Below, piece by piece: positions 36,844 to 46,216 of a stretch of DNA of 64,000 nt. Location of the stretch: positions 372,001-436,000 of the forward strand of contig NZ_QGLK01000005.1 in the NCBI RefSeq assembly GCF_003202755.1. The letters are read 5' to 3'. The translations under genes and the position numbers were made by a program. The notes beneath the pieces are model-generated. The model saw only the letters and a program-made list of their open reading frames with translations, made no database searches and was not told the DNA's origin. The stretch comes from Bifidobacterium asteroides. Its GTDB lineage: Bacteria > Actinomycetota > Actinomycetes > Actinomycetales > Bifidobacteriaceae. The first letter of the stretch is position 1. Each line of letters begins with the position of its first letter.

Positions 36844-37193
36844 TATGCATTCTCAGGCCTGTCTCATGACAGAGACGGTATCTTTGCTGCACTTAACTTG
36901 GCAGCGCCCTAGTTGCCGAATCCCCCCCCCCAAAAAAAATACTAGATCTTCATTAGAAAAGCTTTAATGAATTTGGGCTCATCTGGCATAAAAACCCTTA
37001 TCTGCCCTGAGAATCCTATTTAAGACCCTCTTGTGATTATTCGACAGGCTCAGCTGGCGTTATCTGAGCAGTAAATAGTCTTATAGGCCAACCATGGTAG
37101 TTCTTGCCAGCCGTCTGCCCTAACGATCCTTTCAGTGGAGACACCATTGGAAATAGCACTAAACACGAGAAAGAGAGGAGAGAGACGGACAAA

Positions 37194-37313
37194 ATGCACA
37201 ACATTATCGATCTGCAGAATAGTAATATCGCCATGAATGATGAAGCCGCTCATCATAGCGGCGTCAGCATATTTGCATGCCACGGCGGTGGGCATGATAA
37301 TATCTGGAGTTGA
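37194..37313 (+). CDS. Putative class III (labionin-type) lanthipeptide precursor
   Basis: This short gene encodes 39 residues. Residues 4-8 read IIDLQ, fitting the (I/L)xDLQ or ILELQ leader motif that class III synthetases recognise (compare SapB and labyrinthopeptin leaders). The leader is acidic/Asn-rich up to residue 21. The core holds SGVSIFAC (residues 22-29), an exact fit to Ser-x2-Ser-x3-Cys, the labionin pattern. The tail is Gly/His-rich and ends NIWS. An AGGAG/GAGA site precedes ATG 37194. ABC transporter genes follow in the same direction, 199 bases on. No LanKC synthetase is visible in the window, so modification would need one elsewhere or the locus is decaying. Confidence 0.55.
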   Translation: MHNIIDLQNSNIAMNDEAAHHSGVSIFACHGGGHDNIWS

Positions 37314-37511
37314 TGAACCTGCAGCTAATCCACAAAAATATGCCACTGCGATGACGCATTCATCAAAATGGCATGGGCTGTCATTTTTGCCCTGATGACG
37401 GCAGGGACAACAGTCATGTAAGTCTATGGGCGCCATCCTTGTATGGCATCCATAGCAATATTCTGATGAAGATTTATAAGTCGCGAGAACGGCGATGATG
37501 GGAGAACGGTG

Positions 37512-38213
37512 ATGAGTGGTGCTTCAGTGAGTTCAAATGGATTGACAATGACGGTGACTCCGAGGAAGGATGATTCGATCACCATCCTCGACCATGTCGA
37601 CTTCCATGCTGAGCCCGGAAGAATCACGGGGATTGTCGGCCCCTCAGGCAGCGGAAAGTCCACCTTGCTGTACTGCCTTTCGGGGTTGGAACGTGCGACA
37701 TCCGGAAGCATCTCCCTTCTAGGGCATGACATCACACATATGCGAGCGTCCGCGCTCACTCGGTTTCGGCGTCGACATCTGGGATTCGTGTTTCAATCCT
37801 ACAACCTGATCACGAGCATGACGGTGGAGGAGAACCTCGCGCTGCCATTCACCCTGCGCGGCCGTCGACTCCCCAAGCAAAAAGCGGATGAGATGTTGCG
37901 GTACTTCGGATTGGCAAACGAGAAAAAAAGGAGCGTGACGATGCTCTCAGGCGGAGAGCAGCAACGTGTCGCGCTTGCACGAGTGCTGCTCTCCGATGCA
38001 GATATCATTTTCGCCGACGAGCCGACTGGAGCCTTGGATCAGGAATCTGGCGCCAAGGTCATGCAGGTGTTCAAAAGCCTGGCTATGGATGCGGGCAGGA
38101 CCGTAGTAATAGTGACCCACAGTGGAGAGGTAGCCGGACAGTGCGACCAGATCGTTGAGGTCCGTGATGGCCACGTGCTGAACGCTGATACGGAGAGCGG
38201 GGCCCGCATATGA
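37512..38213 (+). CDS. MacB/BceA-type ABC ATPase beside the lanthipeptide-like gene
   Basis: A 233-residue ATPase: Walker A GPSGSGKSTLLYCLS, Q-loop FVFQSYNL, signature MLSGGEQQRVALARVL, Walker B DIIFADEPTGALDQ, H-loop VTHSGEVA. It is a close paralogue of the protein at 24183-24920. ATG 37512 follows GGGAGAA; a GTG directly before it is the alternative. Its stop overlaps the permease start by four bases. With the permease it would export or detach a peptide; immunity to the neighbouring peptide is an inference from position. Confidence 0.92.
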   Translation: MSGASVSSNGLTMTVTPRKDDSITILDHVDFHAEPGRITGIVGPSGSGKSTLLYCLSGLERATSGSISLLGHDITHMRASALTRFRRRHLGFVFQSYNLITSMTVEENLALPFTLRGRRLPKQKADEMLRYFGLANEKKRSVTMLSGGEQQRVALARVLLSDADIIFADEPTGALDQESGAKVMQVFKSLAMDAGRTVVIVTHSGEVAGQCDQIVEVRDGHVLNADTESGARI

Positions 38214-39640
38214 GGGGCGCACTCTCTGATCTGAAAGCAGCCCCGGCCGTATGGGCCGGCGTATGGCTGTCACTAATCGTTTCCCAGACCGCTGTGTGCA
38301 CTATCGTCGCCGCGCGCAGGGCTATTGATGCCGCTTACCACGGACCGGATGCCGGGTTAGGCGCCAACCTTTCCGGCCCAGCAATGCTGTTCAGCGTGGT
38401 CATAGCCGTGTTCGTGATGCTGTGGGTCGTGACCGCCGCTCTGAACCAGCGCAGGCACCAACTAGCATTGCTGGTCCTTCAAGGCGCCACGCCCTGGCAG
38501 CTGCTCTTCGGGAATCTGGCTATCATCATCGTCCTATTCATCTTGGCAGCAGTAGCGTCATCCCTCCTGACGCCGCTGGCAGCACCATATCTGTTCGACC
38601 TCCTGGCCAGAGCATTCGAGCTGAAACTGACGTATCAAGCAACCCAGCTGCTGGCATCCATCGGCACTGGGTTGGCCATTGCCGGAGTCGCCGTCCTTGC
38701 AGGCACAGTGCTGACCGTGCGCACACTATCCAAGATCAGGCCGATAGAGGCGCTTCGGCAGTCACAAACCCCGCCGAGACAAGTGAACGCATTCCGTGTT
38801 CTGCTAGGCGCATCGTTGCTCGTGGGAGCGATATGCGCGCTCATCATCCCGGGGACAGCTACACGCAAGATAGACTCTGGCGAGCTCGCCACGCACATTT
38901 CCGGCAGGAATCCCATAGAGTCCAGAGTGACAGGATTCATTGGGTTCTCCATGGGAGGCATGTTCCTCCTGATCTTCGCATTGGCTGTTCTGGCTCCCTA
39001 TGTCATGCACTGGTTCACCAAAGGATGGACGCATCTTCTCCCCCTGCCATTCAGCACCTGGAAACTCGCTAGGCAGCAGGCCGTTGGGAGGATCCAACGA
39101 CAGAACGCGACCATCATTCCCATGACGGCCGGCTTGTCGTTGCTCATGACTTTCTCTGGTGTGTTGCATACGCTGACCGACAGCCTCAAGAATTTCGCCA
39201 GTAACGGCCATTCCATGAACGTGAACCCACACATGCTGACGAACCTGATGGCCATGCTCGGCCCTGCGCTCATCATCGCTTTGGTGGGCGCAATCTCCGG
39301 ACTGATGATCACCGCACGAGGGCGACGCCTGGATCTGGCGCTGACATACGTATCCGGTGCCAGTACCGGACAGTTGCGCATTTTGGGAGCCCTCGATGGT
39401 CTCATTTCGATGGTCACCTCGGTGCTGCTCGCCTTCGTCATCACACTGCTCAGCACCTGCGGCACCGCCTTCATGCTGCAACGATATCTGGGAAGCGCAA
39501 AGATAAGCGTTCAATGGGGATATTGGGCGGTCATCGCACTCCTCGCTATTGTCGTAGGCGCCCTCGTCACAGGCGTGCAGGCGCTGTGCGCGCGTTCCGA
39601 GGATTCTGTGAGGGTCATATCACGTGCAGTCGGTGAGTAA
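38210..39640 (+). CDS. FtsX/MacB-type ABC permease
   Basis: A 476-residue permease with about ten membrane segments and paired FtsX-like domains. The loop NQRRHQLALLVLQGATPWQL (residues about 80-100) is nearly the same as in the paralogue at 22762-24183. ATGA overlap with the ATPase gene shows coupling. An exporter pseudogene follows 22 bases downstream, so the original operon was ATPase, permease, exporter. It lacks a large extracellular domain of the BceB type, so a substrate-removal rather than sensing role is more likely. Confidence 0.9.
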   Translation: MRGALSDLKAAPAVWAGVWLSLIVSQTAVCTIVAARRAIDAAYHGPDAGLGANLSGPAMLFSVVIAVFVMLWVVTAALNQRRHQLALLVLQGATPWQLLFGNLAIIIVLFILAAVASSLLTPLAAPYLFDLLARAFELKLTYQATQLLASIGTGLAIAGVAVLAGTVLTVRTLSKIRPIEALRQSQTPPRQVNAFRVLLGASLLVGAICALIIPGTATRKIDSGELATHISGRNPIESRVTGFIGFSMGGMFLLIFALAVLAPYVMHWFTKGWTHLLPLPFSTWKLARQQAVGRIQRQNATIIPMTAGLSLLMTFSGVLHTLTDSLKNFASNGHSMNVNPHMLTNLMAMLGPALIIALVGAISGLMITARGRRLDLALTYVSGASTGQLRILGALDGLISMVTSVLLAFVITLLSTCGTAFMLQRYLGSAKISVQWGYWAVIALLAIVVGALVTGVQALCARSEDSVRVISRAVGE

Positions 39641-39662
39641 CCACCCCCAACAAAGGACGAAA

Positions 39663-41419
39663 ATGTCGCCACACAAGCGGAATAGTAATGAGAAAACCGC
39701 ATCTTTGATAGACGTGCCCCGCCTTTTGAAATCCATAAGGGTGTTTTATTCACGGTTAGTCTGCTAAGTATAGCGAGCGCCCTCTTAAATCTGGCTCAGC
39801 CACAGCTTGTCAATGTCATTCTTGGACGCGTGCAGCATAACATGCGATCCGCAGTGCCCCTCTAATAGCGTTGGCAGGAGTGTTTCTGTCCGGCGCAGCA
39901 ATCACTTCTTTTGACGCTTACCTGCTGTTGAACGATATGAGACGGTCTCTAGTAATGCATATTCTGCATTTGCCGTTCAAAGATCTGGACCAGTCGCATA
40001 CAGGCAACGTAATTTCTATTATTTCATCTGATACAAATGAACTGAAGCGATTGCTGACCGATAATTGCCAGAAGTGTTTGGCACTTTACTGGTGTTCATA
40101 GGCGCGTGTGTGGGAATGGTCATAATCAGTCCCGTCATGTTCGTTATCTCTCTTTCGACCTGTCTTGTTACTGTCGGTTTACTGGTAGTCTTATCCGGAA
40201 AATTACGAGACTGCTCCAGAGGGGCTCAAACGGCCATAGGAGATATGACGTCTGCAGCCACTGATGCTTTGATGAGTTTGAAAAGGATCAGGGCCTTCAA
40301 CGCCACGGAGCGTGAGACCAATAAAATCGGCGAGAAGCCAGGCAAGCGTGCACATCCGGTCGTCTAATTTCAAAGAAGCAGTCACTGATATGGCCATCAG
40401 GAATGGCCTTAATGCAGTTGTGCCTGATGGTTGTATCGGGAATCGGCGCTTTCCAAGTGGCCAAAGGAGTGATGACTGTTCAGCAACTGGTAACTTCTCT
40501 ATGTACCTAGAAATGATGCCCACGCCTATGGCGACACTTTCTTCGACATATAGCAGACTGTTCAGAGCGTTGGGCGCGAACTCCAGCATTCAAGCGATAA
40601 TGAGAATGCCGACCGAAGATGCGACATCAGCATGAGCAGTATCCAGTAGGGTCCAAAGGAAGGTCACCAACTCCGATCAGATTGACATCGATCTTGACCA
40701 TGCTGATATTCCGTATGATGACGCACGGAACAATCGTGGCGGGCTCCAATTGAATGAAGCGGGCGTGCATATGAAAGGCGGTGTCGTCTACGCGATAGTC
40801 GGACCATCCGAAGCGGGCAAATCAACCATGCTGGCCCTTATAAGGGTATTCTATAAGCCAAATCATGGCCATGTTCTCTTTAATGGTATTGATCTTTCAA
40901 CTCTCAGCTCCTCTTATGTACGTTCTCTGATCGGCTATATAGAACACGATGCCCCCATATATTCCGGTTCTTCCAGAACGAATCTGGCGATGAACAAGAA
41001 CGGCGTATCCGATGAAGGCTGCTGGAATGCCTTAAATAAGGTGAACCTCACGCCAAAGTGAGAGACACCTTCGATGGATTGGATACCCCAGCAGGCAACG
41101 CGGTGTATTGCTGAGTAGCGGTGAACGCTATCGCTTGGCCCTGGCAAGGCTGTTGTCCATAAGGCGGCCGATCATGCTGCTTGACGAAACAACATACCAT
41201 TTAGACGCTAAAAACGAGGAGCTCGTCGCACAAGTCATTCATGCCAATTCCCCGGAGCAGACAATAGTCATGGCGGCACAGAGAATACAATCAATCGCTT
41301 CGTCAAATAGAATCATGGTTTTGGCCAATAGAACTATCAATGGTTTCCTTTGGAAAATATTGTCTGCCAATTCTACTCTCCTATATGTATTGCTGTTAAT
41401 AAACTTGATACCAATGTGA
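39663..41419 (+). pseudogene. ABC exporter (fused membrane-ATPase), broken by several frameshifts
   Basis: ATG 39663 has a good AAAGGA site and opens MSPHKRNSNEKTASLIDVPR, but the frame stops after 34 codons. Pieces of one exporter then continue in different frames: LNLAQPQLVNVILGRV (about 39790-39840), FDAYLLLNDMRRSLV with GNVISIISSDTNELKRLLTD (about 39870-40100), FGTLLVFIGACVGMVIISPV (from about 40070), LEMMPTPMATLSSTYSRLF (about 40510), a Walker A-like GPSEAGKST (about 40800), then LSSGERYRLALARLL and MLLDETTYHLD (41110-41210). At least four frame changes are needed, so it is inactive. It is of the single-chain peptide/lipid exporter type and probably served the peptide at 37194. Confidence 0.85.
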
Positions 41420-42007
41420 ATAATTTGGCTATATATAAATATGCGCGGAAAATACGATCCACCGGCAGCAAGGTTCTCACCTCAACAAAGGAACAGACGA
41501 TTCAAACTATCGTCTTGCCCTCTAAAGATATCTTTAATGACATTTATTGGCTGCTTGGTTTCCAGCATGATATGCAGTCATTACTAGACTGACCACGGGA
41601 TATCTAGCAGTAAAGTTTAGCTGGGAGTACAGCACGTGAACCTTACACAGGGCACGCAGGAATAAATCTTGGAATTGCTCATTGTCAAGACATGACCCTC
41701 GCTGTTCCGCACAGTCAATCAGCTATCTGTTTTTTGATGACTATATGATCACGACGATGTTGATCGCCTACGGGCTTAAGGAGCCGGACCGGGCATCAGA
41801 CCGCTGGTTAATAGCCTAAACGAGACGGAGTAGTCAACGCTTCGAGGGCCTGTTGAAAGAAATCAGAGGCGGCCAAACCAAAACGCTGCGTGGATGTTTA
41901 CCAAGTTGAACCAAGAATATACATAAATCAGGCTATGCTCGTCAAGTTCTTTGCTTCAGGGCGTATCAGCCGACTTTCCATGCCGATACGCCCGAAGACA
42001 GACGACC
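41420..42007. other. Gene-poor stretch with debris and the second promoter copy
   Basis: No intact gene is supported. The 80-codon frame ending at 41592 begins inside the exporter pseudogene and matches nothing known to me. Short protein-like pieces near 41690-41820, including IAYGLKEPDRASDRWLIA before a stop, look like remains of a lost gene. The 135-bp repeat copy 2 occupies 41825-41959, followed by the MFS gene's 3' side. Confidence 0.4.
41825..41959. repeat. 135-bp direct repeat, copy 2
   Basis: Same length and orientation as 36709-36843, about 86% identical. It keeps the leftward promoter boxes TTGACG (41940-41945) and TATATT (41916-41921) but no ATPase gene follows; leftward transcription would run into the debris and antisense to the exporter pseudogene. 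It may be what is left of a second ATPase copy or of an unequal duplication. Confidence 0.8.
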
Positions 42008-43333
42008 CTACTTGACCGAGCGGATCAGCATGATGACCGCCGCGCCGATCAGCACCATGACGATGGCCACGGGGAAGATGAACACATACCCGGCACGGAT
42101 CACCAGGACCGAGACCAGTACTGGGGCGATGACCTGTCCTAGGGTATTGGCCAGGTTCAGGATGCCCAGATCCTTACCAGCTTCGTTCTTGTTCGGCAGC
42201 ACATCAACATTCAGGGCCTGGTCCACCGAGGTATAGATGCCATTGCCCAAGCCAGCGATGCCCGCGTAGCACATCATGCCCACTGCCGTCGGGAACACCC
42301 ACGGAAGTGCAATGCCCAGGGCCAGGATGCAGGAGCTGACCGCCACGATGGCCTTGCGACGGCGAAGCTTGTCCGATATGGGACCAGAGATTATCGAAGC
42401 AAGGAAAGTGACCACCATCGAAATGACGGACATCGTAGAAATTGTACTGGCCGACTCCGCCACTGAAAGCCCGCAATACTTTTGCAGAATGTAAAGCTGA
42501 TAAGTAGCGACCATCGACGAACCTATCATCATAAAGAGCCTGCCACCGAGAGCCAGGTAGAAGTCACGACTCCCCTTGGTCGGCGGAGTGAAGGAGACCC
42601 GCAGCCGGTGCCAAAGCCCTTGCTTCTGGTTACCCTTTCCATTACGCGCAGCCGTTGCTGCGGCACTTTCAACAGCGGAATGCTCACGCGGCCAAATGAT
42701 GACGGTGAGAATGCCGGTGACCGCAAACAGGCAGATACCGAGGATGAAGCCCACCTGCATGTGACCAATGAATCGGGCTCCTATCAGGGTGCCTAGGGAC
42801 TGCCCTACGATGCTACCGCCTCCATAGAAGGCAGAGAAAGTGCCGCGAGTGGACTCGGGTATCCGGTCCGAGAGCACCGCAACAGCCGGCGCAATCATCA
42901 TGTTGACGCCCACCTGCACCAGGCACCAGCCGGCCACGATGGTAGGAATAGTCACTGCCTGTGCCGTGTAGAGATAGCCCAGCGCAGTGACAATTCCGCC
43001 GGCCACAACCCAGGGTGTGCGCTTGCCCAGCCGCGAGTGCGACATATCAGACAGGGCGCCGAATATCACATTGGACACCAAAGCGAATACGCATCCGACT
43101 GAATTCATCGTGCCCAGTATGGCCTCGGGAACGCCGATGCCAAGATCCGTGAACCGCTGCGGCAGGAGGACCTGGGAGCCGGAGGTGCCGGCGGTCATCC
43201 ACAGTACTGAAAACAGGCAGAAGCCTACGCCGAAGCGGATTTTCTCTGCTCGTGTCAGAGGACGACCCGTATCCGGCGCCAATGCATCCGACGACGATGT
43301 CGCCTTCTGAACCTGCTCAACCGTATCAACCAT
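42008..43333 (-). CDS. MFS sugar transporter of the rhamnoside locus
   Basis: A 441-residue MFS carrier with 12 predicted segments. The family loop GALSDMSHSRLGKRTPW follows helix 2 and SGPISDKLRRRKA is its second-half match. It is a paralogue of 8640-9944, with shared DQALNVDVLPNK and GKDLGI. It lies 184 bases after the rhamnosidase gene in the same direction, beyond a 13-bp hairpin, and probably brings rhamnosides or released sugar into the cell. The ribosome site is AAAGGA/GGAG before ATG 43333. Confidence 0.9.
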   Translation of the reverse strand: MVDTVEQVQKATSSSDALAPDTGRPLTRAEKIRFGVGFCLFSVLWMTAGTSGSQVLLPQRFTDLGIGVPEAILGTMNSVGCVFALVSNVIFGALSDMSHSRLGKRTPWVVAGGIVTALGYLYTAQAVTIPTIVAGWCLVQVGVNMMIAPAVAVLSDRIPESTRGTFSAFYGGGSIVGQSLGTLIGARFIGHMQVGFILGICLFAVTGILTVIIWPREHSAVESAAATAARNGKGNQKQGLWHRLRVSFTPPTKGSRDFYLALGGRLFMMIGSSMVATYQLYILQKYCGLSVAESASTISTMSVISMVVTFLASIISGPISDKLRRRKAIVAVSSCILALGIALPWVFPTAVGMMCYAGIAGLGNGIYTSVDQALNVDVLPNKNEAGKDLGILNLANTLGQVIAPVLVSVLVIRAGYVFIFPVAIVMVLIGAAVIMLIRSVK

Positions 43334-43468
43334 TTCACATACTCCAATCCTTTACAGGGGAGCACCATGCTCCATCCGAGCTTCTTTGCTCTTCCGCAGA
43401 CGTACAGCTGTGTTGTTGCTCCGCTTCTACGAGGATCAGCCACGACAGAATGCGTCATGCATAGCTTT

Positions 43469-43511
43469 CTGGGCCGACCAGTTCCAAACAGTCAGGACCT
43501 GGTCGGCCCAG
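43469..43511 (-). other. 13-bp perfect hairpin between rhamnosidase and MFS genes
   Basis: CTGGGCCGACCAG (43469-43481) and CTGGTCGGCCCAG (43499-43511) are perfect inverted arms with a 17-base loop, beginning 7 bases after the rhamnosidase stop. No T-run follows in the leftward direction, so it may act as an RNA-stabilising or attenuating hairpin rather than a full terminator. Confidence 0.65.
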
Positions 43512-43517
43512 CAGCAG

Positions 43518-46184
43518 TCAGCGTTCAACCACCAGATCGTAGGTTCCTGCAGGGTAATCCTTGCTGGATCGTTTGCCAGGGGCTGCAGGGGAACCAATCA
43601 GCACCCGCGCCACGGAACCGGCAGGGACGACCAGACGAAGCCTGACCCGGCCATCTTCTTCGAGCCGCCAGGACGATTCAGCCATGCCATGTGGCGTCAG
43701 ATGGCGTGTCGAGGCTTTCGTCAACCCGCCACCGATTCGAGGATCGACCTCGAAAAGGCTCCACCCTGGTTCGAGAGCTCTTAAACCGCCGATTCGCTCG
43801 TGCATCCACTCGGCCACAGACCCCAGGGCATAGTGGTTGAAGGAGGTCATGCCGCCCGGGTTGATGGATCCGTCGGGCTGCATGGAATCCCAGCGCTCCC
43901 AAGTGGTCGTTGCTCCCATCTTCACTTGGTAGAGCCAGGAGGGGCACTCGGTCGACAGCAGCAGGGAGTATGCCTCGGCATCATGCCCGGTCTCGCTCAA
44001 AGCTGGCAGGACGAATGGAGTGCCGGCGAAACCAGTGGAGACCTTGCCGCCTGATTCGCGCACCAGTTCCGCCAGCCGTTGGCCGGCAGCCTGCTTGAGT
44101 CCAGGCTCGGCATCGAACAACCCGAAAGCAATCGAAATCGCATAGGCGCACTGAGTATCGGAGGTCATGCGCATGTCTGGGCCATCGCCGACCACAAACC
44201 GGTTCCGATAGCCGGTGACCATCCGCTCATGCAAGGAGCGGTAGTCGGCTGCCTCTGTCGGCTTCCCCAGAGCCTGGGCAATGCGGGAGGCATAGTCAAC
44301 CGAACGGGCGAAGTAGGCAGTGGCCACCAGCTCCTTCTGTGTCATAGCCTGAGCAGGATCATCCGGCGGAGCGGTGGGATCCAGCCAGTCTCCAAGCTGA
44401 CCCAGCACATAGTCCGGCCGACGATCCCAGACTCCGTCCGGCGATAGGTAAGCGCGCACTTCGTCTATCCATCCCCGCACCAGATCCCAGGATTCATCCA
44501 GAATATGCCGATCACCGCCCTCCATATAGAGGGTCCAAGGGACCGCTACGGCCGCATCTCCCCAGATAGCAATGGCTGACGGCTTGGCCCAGACGCCCAG
44601 CGGTACAAAGGGTACGAAGAACGGTATGGTTCCATGAGCCTCCTGCTCAATGCGCACATCCTTCAACCAAGAGGAGAGGAAAGCCTGCACATCGTACAGG
44701 TAAGCGGCCGTCGGCGCGAAAAGATCGATATCTCCGGTCCAGCCCATGCGCTCGTCCCGCTGAGGGCAGTCCGTGGGAATGGAGAGGAAATTGGAACGCA
44801 TGGACCACAGGACGTTGTCGTGGAGCTTGTTCAGAAGCGGATTTGAGCTGTCGAACCAGCCGGTCCGCTCCATGGTGGAGTGGTAGACCCGGCAGTCGAT
44901 GTCCTCGGCGGTCAGTTCTCCGGGCCAGCCCTCAATGCTGGCATAGCGGAAGGCATGCATGGCGAAGCGTGGCTCCCACCAAGCATCCTGACCATTCGAG
45001 ATGTACTGGTCATGCTCCTGCCCCCGGCGCAGGGTCCGTGTAGCCAGGGTGCCGTCCTTCTCCAGCACCTCGGCATGGCGGATGGAGATCCGAGCCCCCT
45101 CTGCCAACCCATGCATGTGCAGGCGCATCCGCTGACTGCAGTTCTGACCGAAGTCGATCAGCCAGGAGGAGGACTTCCCCGAGCCTCCGGTACGGGTAAT
45201 GGACACCGGCTGGTTCCGCCCTTGCATGCGTACGGCCTGGAGCTGTGGATTCTCAATCTTCGCCGGATCATAGGAAACCTCAGCCACTGGCCGCCATGCC
45301 GAGTCGTCGAAACCCGGACTTGACCAGCCAGGCTCCTCCAACCTGGCATCGTAGGTCTCCCCCTCATACAGGTCCGAGCACACGATCGGCCCCAGAGTGG
45401 TTTTCCAGGTGCGGTCCCAGGAGTTGGAGTAGATGTGAGTGATCGAGCCGTCCTCGCCCTCCACCTCCAGCTGGGCGAACATGCCTATCCTGTCGCCATA
45501 GAAGTTAGCCATGCCGCCGTCGAACCCCAATCGGCCACGATACCAGCCGTCGCCCAGCCAGAAGCCCATGGCATTAGCACCCTGCGACAACTGCTCTGTC
45601 ACATCGTAGGTCCAGCACTCCAGACGGCGGCCATAAACAGTCCAGCCAGGCGTAAGCTCGTCTGATCCGACCCGAGCGCCGTTGATTTCAGCCTGGACCA
45701 GGCCCAGAGCAGACAGATAAAGCCTGGCGGACCTAGGCGCTGCAGGCAGCTCGAACTCCGCACGCACCAAGGGCAGATGACGATGGTCCGTTTCGGCCTC
45801 TGGCCAGGAGGGACCGACGAAGTCGGCGATGCGGTCCGTCACATCCAACCCGACATCAAAGTGGCGCTCCGGCGATGGCGCTCCAAGAGGCGCTCCGTCA
45901 GCATTGAGCATGGCAAGTGTCACAAGCGCCCGTTCCCGCGAACGCAGGGGCTCAAAAGGCCAATCCAGAAACATATTGTCGCCTGCGTCGACTTCGGCTT
46001 CCTGCTGTACAGGATCACTGCCCGGCATCCTCCTGGTTAGGTTGATCGCTACCTGTGTCCCTTGGGGCGGCTGTTCCGAGTATGTCCAGGAAAGCCTCGG
46101 CTTGTGGCTGCCGATCCCCAGTACGTCACCGTGGTAATGCTCCACCTCAGGGGCACTGATGGCGATTGTCTGATCCGTATTCAT
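43518..46184 (-). CDS. GH78 alpha-L-rhamnosidase
   Basis: An 888-residue cytoplasmic GH78 enzyme that removes terminal alpha-L-rhamnose from plant glycosides. Order: N-terminal beta-sandwich domains (residues about 15-440, including LSALGLVQAEING and GDGWYRGRLGF of the Bac_rhamnosid_N domain), then the alpha/alpha-barrel with the family motif PTDCPQRDERMGWTGD (residues about 470-485). That motif contains the conserved acidic residues Asp472, Glu478 and Asp485. A C-terminal beta domain closes it. No signal peptide. ATG 46184 has an AAGGAGG site. It lies 32 bases after the stop of the upstream MFS carrier, so uptake and hydrolysis are linked. Confidence 0.93.
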   Translation of the reverse strand: MNTDQTIAISAPEVEHYHGDVLGIGSHKPRLSWTYSEQPPQGTQVAINLTRRMPGSDPVQQEAEVDAGDNMFLDWPFEPLRSRERALVTLAMLNADGAPLGAPSPERHFDVGLDVTDRIADFVGPSWPEAETDHRHLPLVRAEFELPAAPRSARLYLSALGLVQAEINGARVGSDELTPGWTVYGRRLECWTYDVTEQLSQGANAMGFWLGDGWYRGRLGFDGGMANFYGDRIGMFAQLEVEGEDGSITHIYSNSWDRTWKTTLGPIVCSDLYEGETYDARLEEPGWSSPGFDDSAWRPVAEVSYDPAKIENPQLQAVRMQGRNQPVSITRTGGSGKSSSWLIDFGQNCSQRMRLHMHGLAEGARISIRHAEVLEKDGTLATRTLRRGQEHDQYISNGQDAWWEPRFAMHAFRYASIEGWPGELTAEDIDCRVYHSTMERTGWFDSSNPLLNKLHDNVLWSMRSNFLSIPTDCPQRDERMGWTGDIDLFAPTAAYLYDVQAFLSSWLKDVRIEQEAHGTIPFFVPFVPLGVWAKPSAIAIWGDAAVAVPWTLYMEGGDRHILDESWDLVRGWIDEVRAYLSPDGVWDRRPDYVLGQLGDWLDPTAPPDDPAQAMTQKELVATAYFARSVDYASRIAQALGKPTEAADYRSLHERMVTGYRNRFVVGDGPDMRMTSDTQCAYAISIAFGLFDAEPGLKQAAGQRLAELVRESGGKVSTGFAGTPFVLPALSETGHDAEAYSLLLSTECPSWLYQVKMGATTTWERWDSMQPDGSINPGGMTSFNHYALGSVAEWMHERIGGLRALEPGWSLFEVDPRIGGGLTKASTRHLTPHGMAESSWRLEEDGRVRLRLVVPAGSVARVLIGSPAAPGKRSSKDYPAGTYDLVVER

Positions 46185-46216
46185 ATAATTTGACCTCCTT
46201 GTCTTGTATCTGTGCA

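Larger units (their letters stand above)
36689..37193. other. Intergenic region: duplicated promoter block and C10A8 tract
   Basis: Between the P-type ATPase and the lanthipeptide-like gene no other gene is supported. The region contains the ATPase promoter within a 135-bp sequence that recurs at 41825-41959, and a homopolymer run of ten C followed by eight A (36922-36939). The 128-codon leftward frame at 37050-37436 has no ribosome site or family and is rejected. Confidence 0.5.

Noticed and set aside
36967-37023. Second small peptide ORF (18 codons, ending ICPENPI) upstream of the lanthipeptide-like gene
   Set aside because: Contains Ser and Cys, but lacks a ribosome site and any leader motif.
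37050-37436. 128-codon leftward frame across the lanthipeptide-like gene
   Set aside because: No ribosome site, no domain, many Cys and Ile codons typical of a shadow; the opposite strand has the better-supported short gene.
41350-41824. Remnant of a LanKC synthetase between the exporter pseudogene and the repeat
   Set aside because: Short pieces read like protein, but no kinase or cyclase motif (such as zinc-binding Cys-His-Gly) could be recognised.
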